Assembly: GCA_964578975.1 (NCBI GenBank)
Contig: CAZOFA010000013.1
Coordinates: 1-37,931 of the forward strand
DNA: 37,931 nt
Source of the DNA: CAYRUP01 sp964578975
GTDB taxonomy: Bacteria; Pseudomonadota; Gammaproteobacteria; DSM-16500
Reading direction: 5' to 3'
Shown here: positions 33,248-37,931 of the stretch, piece after piece
Layout of the letters: each line of letters starts with the position of its first letter
How positions within the stretch are numbered: the first letter of the stretch is position 1
Notes under the pieces: model-generated
Told to the model about the DNA's origin: nothing
The model's database searches: none
Seen by the model: the letters and a program-made list of their open reading frames with translations, nothing else
Translations under genes and position numbers: made by a program

Positions 33248-34495
33248 TTATTGCAACGCTTGATACGTCAACACTTGAAAATCTTTTTCCGGAAAAGTGA
33301 AATCCATCATGTCTTGTCGCATAAACAATCCAACGATTTTTTCAACTGGATCAACCCAATAATACGTTTTAGCCGCACCACCCCAACCAAATTCACCTAA
33401 TGAACCAGGCATTTGCGAATCTGCCACATTGACTAACACGCGTGAACCTAAACCAAATCCATAACCGGGTATCGGAAATGCGCCTAATACCATTGGTTTT
33501 AAATTCGCGGGAAGGTGATCCGTGTACATGAGATTGATTATTTTACGTGACAGCAATCGTACGCCATCCAATTCACCCTCGTTTAATTGTAATTGTGCAA
33601 AACGCATGTAATCTTGCATCGTAGAAAAAAGACCATAACCACCGCGCATAAAATTCGGATCCGATGTCGGAGCCGTCTTTGACACATCTAATGGACGAGT
33701 AGGATTGGTTTCCCATGCTTTGATGAGTTGACTAATTGTCATATTGTTTTCGGCAATATCATGTCGCCCATACATCGACACTAAGCGTGGTAATTGATCT
33801 TGCGTTAAATAAAATCCCGTATCGACCATGCCTAATGGTTTAAAAATTTTGTCGCTCAGAAATTGATTGAGCGGTTGATTGGCGATGATTTCAATTAAAT
33901 GCGCCGCCACATCAATACCAAGACTATAATGCCATTGTGTTCCCGGTTGATAAGCGAGTGGCAAGCGGGCTAACTCTTCAATACAGGTTGCTAACGATTT
34001 TTTTGCATCATGGGTAATGCTTGCTTGACGATACAATTCACCGACGGGAAAATCTTCCAAAAAATCATAGGTCAATCCTGAGGTATGTTTTAATAAATCG
34101 CTAATCAACATCGGCCGCATAGCGTCGACTTCTGTTTTATTTCCTTTAGCATCCATCACGAGCACTTTTGGTTTTGCAAAACCCGGAATAAACTTGGCAA
34201 CCGGATCAAATAAACGAAACAGCCCCTGTTCATACAACATCATCAACGCCATACAAATAATCGGTTTTGTCATCGAATAAATACGAAAAATAGCATCTGG
34301 CGACATTTTTTTTGTGCCGGTCGTATCCATACATCCAAATTGCTCAAACTGCACAATTTTACCTTGCGCCGCAATCATGGAACTGACGCCGATCATTTGC
34401 TTATTGTCGATCTGAGCTTGCATGACGGTTTTTATTCGTTCTAAACGTTTTGAATCAAACCCAACTTGTTCGGGTGTGGTGAGGTTGAACTGCAT
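33248..34495 (-). CDS. Serine hydrolase of the class C beta-lactamase / PBP-like family
   Basis: The 415-residue protein has the nucleophile motif SMTK at residues 74-77 and the second motif YSL at 190-192, in the order of family S12 (beta-lactamase/esterase/D-Ala carboxypeptidase-like). There is no signal peptide, so it is probably a cytoplasmic esterase or amidase (EstB-like) rather than an antibiotic-degrading enzyme. The late GFGLGSRVLVN and FGWGGAAKTYYWVDP segments are typical of the esterase branch. A 39-residue ORF follows in the same direction. Confidence 0.88.
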   Translation of the reverse strand: MQFNLTTPEQVGFDSKRLERIKTVMQAQIDNKQMIGVSSMIAAQGKIVQFEQFGCMDTTGTKKMSPDAIFRIYSMTKPIICMALMMLYEQGLFRLFDPVAKFIPGFAKPKVLVMDAKGNKTEVDAMRPMLISDLLKHTSGLTYDFLEDFPVGELYRQASITHDAKKSLATCIEELARLPLAYQPGTQWHYSLGIDVAAHLIEIIANQPLNQFLSDKIFKPLGMVDTGFYLTQDQLPRLVSMYGRHDIAENNMTISQLIKAWETNPTRPLDVSKTAPTSDPNFMRGGYGLFSTMQDYMRFAQLQLNEGELDGVRLLSRKIINLMYTDHLPANLKPMVLGAFPIPGYGFGLGSRVLVNVADSQMPGSLGEFGWGGAAKTYYWVDPVEKIVGLFMRQDMMDFTFPEKDFQVLTYQALQ

Positions 34496-34627
34496 AAAAT
34501 ATCCTAAAATTTATTTTTAATAGTGTGGATTAAAACACCGCGCACTCAAAGAGCCAAGAAATTCCGCATGGACACCTATAAAAACTTACCGTAACATCTT
34601 CTATACACCCACCAACAAAAGGACTTA

Positions 34628-35020
34628 ATGGCTATGAAAAATATATTAACTCTTTCCACCGCATTACTATTTGCATTCACGACATGCGCTTTTGCAGCCG
34701 ACATTTCTGGAGTCTATGATTGCAAAGGTCACGCCCCTTCTGAAAAAGAATATACCGATGGCGTATTGACCGTTTCTAAATCTGGAAATCTTTATGATTT
34801 CGCTTGGAAGTTTGCAAAAGAAAATTCTAATACCAAAGGAAAAGGTGTTTTCAATACAGAAGATGACAATACAGTGGCGGTATTATTCACCATTGAAAAA
34901 CCAACCCCAAAAGAAACGGGCGTTATTATTTATAAAACAACCGCTGATGGCATCAAAGGTACCGCAATCATTGAGGGTAAAACGACATTAGGCGGTGAAA
35001 CTTGTATTAAAAGAAAATAA
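34628..35020 (+). CDS. Small secreted protein of unknown function
   Basis: The 130 residues start with a clear signal peptide (cleavage after TCAFA, about residue 23) followed by a beta-rich domain ISGVYDCKGHAP...GETCIKRK with two cysteines near the ends that could be linked. The pattern of alternating strands (GVLTVSKSGNLYDFAWKF, AVLFTIE, GVIIYKTTADGIKGTA) suggests a small beta-barrel or lipocalin-like fold. AAGGA is 4 bases upstream of the ATG. It stands alone on the plus strand. No function can be assigned. Confidence 0.82.
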   Translation: MAMKNILTLSTALLFAFTTCAFAADISGVYDCKGHAPSEKEYTDGVLTVSKSGNLYDFAWKFAKENSNTKGKGVFNTEDDNTVAVLFTIEKPTPKETGVIIYKTTADGIKGTAIIEGKTTLGGETCIKRK

Positions 35021-35245
35021 CAGTCGGTTGTGCTAAAAGCCCAACAAACACTGAATAGGTTGGAGATTTCATCTGACCCCTGCGTCCCTCTATCGGGGCA
35101 GTGGCTTAGCTATTGTTAGATATGATGTGGCGAAGCAAGAATTTAACGCTAAATCTATAATAAGTAGATTTGGGTAGGTTTAAATGAACGGTTACCCGCA
35201 TGTGCTGGGTGAGCTACACAAGCCTGACCCCGTGTCCCTGAACAA
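35021..35245. other. Intergenic region with GGGGTC-type half sites
   Basis: No gene is seen. It contains the half sites TCTGACCCC (35072-35080) and CTGACCCCG (35224-35232), which match one arm of the palindrome at 36583-36595 on the other side of the U-box-like gene. Confidence 0.5.
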
Positions 35246-36409
35246 TTAACTGATTGATCGTCGTGAACGCGAAGTCGTTTCCTCAGTTTGCTTCTGCGCA
35301 AGCTTTTCCTTCTCTTGAATACTTTTTTGCAACTTGGCAAAAGCAGTCTTGCACTTATCATTTCTCGAGATTCCCGGAAACATTTTTTTCACTCTATTGC
35401 CACTATAATGCTCATCAAGATTTTTAGTCCTTTCACCTAAATATTTCATTTCTTTTTTGTCGTTTTCATCTTTGAATTCAAATGGACTTAACAATTTTTC
35501 AACCAATCCATCCTTACAATTTTTTTGGTCAAGATACATAATGTTATTTTCAACCTTTATTCCTGAAATTTTTAGACTAGGATCATTTCCTTGAGTTTTT
35601 TGAATAAAAGTAAACAGAGCGAGCGCCTCCAGATTGCTACCAAACACAAAAATGGCCGGATATTCTTTATTATTGAATATTGCATCGCGAGGAAAAACCA
35701 TTTGTTTTCTGAGTGCATTGGCTTCTTCAACCATATTGTTAATTATTTTTAATTCATTAACAGCGGGTATAATGTCGGCGATAGAAAATTTGGAAGCGGG
35801 ATTCGTCAGCTTTTCATCTTCATAGATTGGCTGGATAAGAGGATGCGTGCGCATTCCATCTTCATCTGCTGGAAGCAGTAATATTTCACGAAGATCATAA
35901 CAATGATTAGCTAGATTTCCCGAGACATTTCTGCAACGCAATTTCACGGGGATTTGTGGTATCTCAAGGCTGATGGGAGATTTAAGTTCGTCAGGAAAAT
36001 TGTCAACATCGGATGGATGATTTAATTTCGCCATTGGGTTTGATGCTAGAGAATTTTGAATATGCGGTTTAAAATCGGGTGATAGAAAAGAATATTCGGG
36101 TAAATTTTCAAATCCTTGCGGAATTGAATTGTGCTTACTTTCATTTTCTTTTTTAACGGCACGTAACAAAAGTACGGAGATGTCTCCAATCTGAGATAGG
36201 CTTTCATCAATCTGCAGGGATTCGCTAAATCTGGCTTGAAGGATCATCGTCAGTCTGCTTTTTTGAGCTGGTCCTGGAAAATTTTCATCACTTTCCTTAA
36301 TCATCACGCCGCCCTGATATTCCGAAACAACGTAATAATCGGCGAGCCCATTCGCTTTTAATGCATCTTTTACTTGAGTTACCGAATCTTGAGACTCTTT
36401 ACGCTGCAT
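35246..36409 (-). CDS. Protein with a U-box-like region, candidate effector
   Basis: The 387-residue protein has no signal peptide or membrane segment. Residues about 138-215 resemble a divergent U-box: FPDELKSPISLEIPQIPV, then a CYDLREILLL segment and a THPLIQPIYEDEKL segment in the spacing of the E2-binding fold of ubiquitin ligases such as Legionella LubX. The N-terminal third is of unknown fold and the C-terminus is very basic (EETTSRSRRSIS). The gene is unusually low in GC compared with the core genes. It is flanked by GGGGTC/GACCCC sequences. On the minus strand a TATACT -10-like box lies at 36447-36442. The U-box call is from pattern only and may be wrong; an unknown protein is the alternative. 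Confidence 0.6.
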   Translation of the reverse strand: MQRKESQDSVTQVKDALKANGLADYYVVSEYQGGVMIKESDENFPGPAQKSRLTMILQARFSESLQIDESLSQIGDISVLLLRAVKKENESKHNSIPQGFENLPEYSFLSPDFKPHIQNSLASNPMAKLNHPSDVDNFPDELKSPISLEIPQIPVKLRCRNVSGNLANHCYDLREILLLPADEDGMRTHPLIQPIYEDEKLTNPASKFSIADIIPAVNELKIINNMVEEANALRKQMVFPRDAIFNNKEYPAIFVFGSNLEALALFTFIQKTQGNDPSLKISGIKVENNIMYLDQKNCKDGLVEKLLSPFEFKDENDKKEMKYLGERTKNLDEHYSGNRVKKMFPGISRNDKCKTAFAKLQKSIQEKEKLAQKQTEETTSRSRRSIS

Positions 36410-36582
36410 AGAAGTGCCTCAACCAAGAAGGTCTTAATTAAAGTATAATACAATTGATCAAGCTTGAATGACCTCTATAAAGCATCCATTTCATAAATCA
36501 AAAGGTTAGGCGGCATAACACCGATCAAGACACGACGGTCTATTGCCTAATCGCTTTTTTATTTCAGCGATAAAGAAAAGAA

Positions 36583-36595
36583 GGGGTCAGACCCC
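36583..36595. repeat. GGGGTC-A-GACCCC palindrome at the end of the permease gene
   Basis: A perfect 6-bp inverted repeat around one base. The TGA stop of the amino-acid permease (36589-36587) lies in it, so the last two residues (Gly-Val) come from the repeat. Half copies occur at 35072-35080 and 35224-35232. A 177-base gap to the U-box-like gene holds no ORF. Confidence 0.75.
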
Positions 36596-37855
36596 GAGCA
36601 CACTGTTATAAAGTTTTTCAGCAACAAACGAACTCAACAATAAAATAAACGTGGTATACACAGCGAAAGGCGCATGTTGATAGGTATACACTTCAAGAAT
36701 GCAAAATAATAATAAACTTAAAATAAGTGCAATAAGCACTAATGATTTTTTAGCATTGGTTTGATCGAGCACACGCAAATGCCCCGCATTCACCGCCGCA
36801 TAAATTAATAAAAAAGCGCCGCTGCCCATCATTGCAATTCCGGCTAAATCAAAAAACAGAATAAAAATAATGACGATGAGCGTTGTAATGAGTAAACCAC
36901 CGGTTGCATTTCTCCATGCATCATCTTCAAGAAATGACGGTAATTCTCCGTCGCGTGCGATGAGATAACTCACGTTAGTGGCACCAAACAAAGTCGCATT
37001 AATGGCAGACGCGGTAGAAAATAAAGCCGCGATCGCCATCAGTTTGAATCCAAACGTTCCTAAAAACGGTTTTGCCGCGGCCGCTAATGCATAATCACCG
37101 AATTGATTAATTTCCCCGACCGTTAGTGTTCCTGAGACAGTAATCGATACGATGATGTAAATAATCATCACCATAAAAACACTGGTATATAGCGCCCTGG
37201 ATAAATTTTTTTGTGGATTATCCATGTTGGCTGCCGTATTGGTAATCAATCCAAATCCTTCATAGCCAATAAATAAAATACCGGCACCAAAAAAAATATT
37301 TTCCACACCATTCCATTGCGCTGGCGCAAGATAACTCGGATGAATGAAAAACAATCCAGTGATGGAAAAAAATATCAGGATGCTGACTTTGATCAACACA
37401 ATAAAAAGTTCTGCTTTTCCGACGGATGAGGCGCCCAGTAAATTAATCAATGTAAACAAAATAACAATACTGCAAGAAACCAGTTTGGTGAGCCAAGGTG
37501 TGGTATACGTCGGGAAAAAAGTCATAAAATAAGCGGCAAAACCTTGGGCGTATAACGCAATAGAAATGATATAAGCAATCCACATAAAAATATTGATACC
37601 GCCACTGACAGTTCCAACGCCAAATCCTTGAATTAAAAATTGCACCGCACCACCTGCGGACGGAAAACGTGCGCCGAGTTTTGCGTAAGAATATGTGGAA
37701 AAGAGCACAACGATGCCGCCGATGAAAAAAGAGAGCCACATGGCGGTGCCCGCAGCTTGCGCCACTACGCCCAAGATAGAAAAAATCCCCGCCCCGATCA
37801 TGCCACCGATGCCGATTGAAACAGCGTCCGCAAAAGAAATTCTCGATCTATCCAT
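36587..37855 (-). CDS. APC-superfamily amino-acid permease
   Basis: The 422-residue protein has about 12 transmembrane segments and the APC signature ADAVSIGIGGMIGAGIFSILG in TM1, plus the conserved GYEGFGLI segment in TM6 and a SYLIARDGELP loop. It should import amino acids or related amines across the inner membrane; the substrate is not evident. The ATG at 37855 has GGAG 8 bases upstream; the open frame continues to 37912 but those residues (MLRFARNDDF) are read from a dispersed repeat. Confidence 0.92.
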   Translation of the reverse strand: MDRSRISFADAVSIGIGGMIGAGIFSILGVVAQAAGTAMWLSFFIGGIVVLFSTYSYAKLGARFPSAGGAVQFLIQGFGVGTVSGGINIFMWIAYIISIALYAQGFAAYFMTFFPTYTTPWLTKLVSCSIVILFTLINLLGASSVGKAELFIVLIKVSILIFFSITGLFFIHPSYLAPAQWNGVENIFFGAGILFIGYEGFGLITNTAANMDNPQKNLSRALYTSVFMVMIIYIIVSITVSGTLTVGEINQFGDYALAAAAKPFLGTFGFKLMAIAALFSTASAINATLFGATNVSYLIARDGELPSFLEDDAWRNATGGLLITTLIVIIFILFFDLAGIAMMGSGAFLLIYAAVNAGHLRVLDQTNAKKSLVLIALILSLLLFCILEVYTYQHAPFAVYTTFILLLSSFVAEKLYNSVLGV

Positions 37856-37887
37856 GATGTATCTCCATTTAGTAGCAACTAAAAAAT

Positions 37888-37916
37888 CGTCATTGCGAGC
37901 GAAGCGAAGCAATCCA
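37888..37916. repeat. Partial copy of the CGTCATTGCGAG repeat family
   Basis: CGTCATTGCGAGCGAAGCGA and the following AGCAATCCA match the ends of the MITE-like element at 32969-33066. The other arm may lie beyond the right edge of the window. It begins about 30 bases upstream of the permease start. Confidence 0.75.
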
Positions 37917-37931
37917 GGTTTTGCGTGTCAG

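Noticed and set aside
33248..34495. Antibiotic-resistance beta-lactamase
   Set aside because: The SxxK and YSL motifs fit the S12 family broadly, but there is no signal peptide and the late motifs resemble esterases, so a resistance role is not supported.
36547..36580. Terminator from the ATCGCT/AGCGAT stem near 36550-36572
   Set aside because: The loop is T-rich but the stem is only six pairs and no T-run follows on the strand that would need it.

Overview
The window looks like part of the chromosome of an AT-rich gammaproteobacterium of the order Legionellales, closer to the Coxiellaceae/Aquicella/Berkiella side than to enteric bacteria. The evidence is conserved gammaproteobacterial synteny (anmK-tyrS beside an rRNA operon; hfq-hflX-hflK-hflC-DUF2065-purA; nnrD-lipoprotein-tsaE-amiB-mutL-miaA; gpmI-envC-ctpA), a probable IcmQ-type component of a Dot/Icm (type IVB) secretion system, and host-interaction-type genes: an ankyrin-repeat protein and a U-box-like protein. 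The species cannot be fixed from the sequence alone.

Layout. 1-152: promoter and leader of an rRNA operon that leaves the window to the left. 153-4638: tyrS (-), anmK (+), recG (-). 4893-6707: ankyrin-repeat protein (-). 6832-6957: promoter and gene of tRNA-Leu(CAG). 6971-12281: a leftward operon hfq-hflX-hflK-hflC-DUF2065-purA, with the purA 3' end formed by a dispersed repeat. 12282-14297: a long intergenic region, a zinc-ribbon/coiled-coil protein (+), and a convergent two-gene unit (-) that I read as a small helical chaperone-like protein followed by IcmQ. 14341-15740: trmL and mlaA (-). 15853-20041: gpmI, envC, ctpA (+). 20019-22255: ridA, two small membrane proteins, a HAD acid phosphatase and a large palindrome. 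22262-28584: a tightly overlapping leftward cluster orn, nnrD, lipoprotein, tsaE, amiB, mutL, miaA. 28673-31212: plsY (+), a GFA-type zinc protein and a 14-TM MFS exporter (-). 31348-37855 is more accessory: an unknown helical protein plus an EEP-family hydrolase, a MITE-like repeat, a serine hydrolase with a tiny downstream ORF, a small secreted protein, a U-box-like protein flanked by GGGGTC-type half sites, and an APC amino-acid permease.

How the genes fit together. The housekeeping part covers translation (tyrS, tRNA-Leu, trmL, tsaE, miaA), DNA repair (recG, mutL, the latter with endonuclease-type C-terminal motifs), RNA regulation and turnover (hfq, orn), membrane proteolysis control (hflKC), envelope maintenance (mlaA, envC with amiB as its likely target amidase, ctpA, plsY), purine synthesis (purA) and glycolysis (gpmI). 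The usual miaA-hfq junction is broken: the two halves lie about 10 kb apart on the same strand, and the IcmQ-like pair sits in the intervening block. At least five dispersed palindromic repeats sit exactly at gene ends, several supplying stop codons or abutting start codons.
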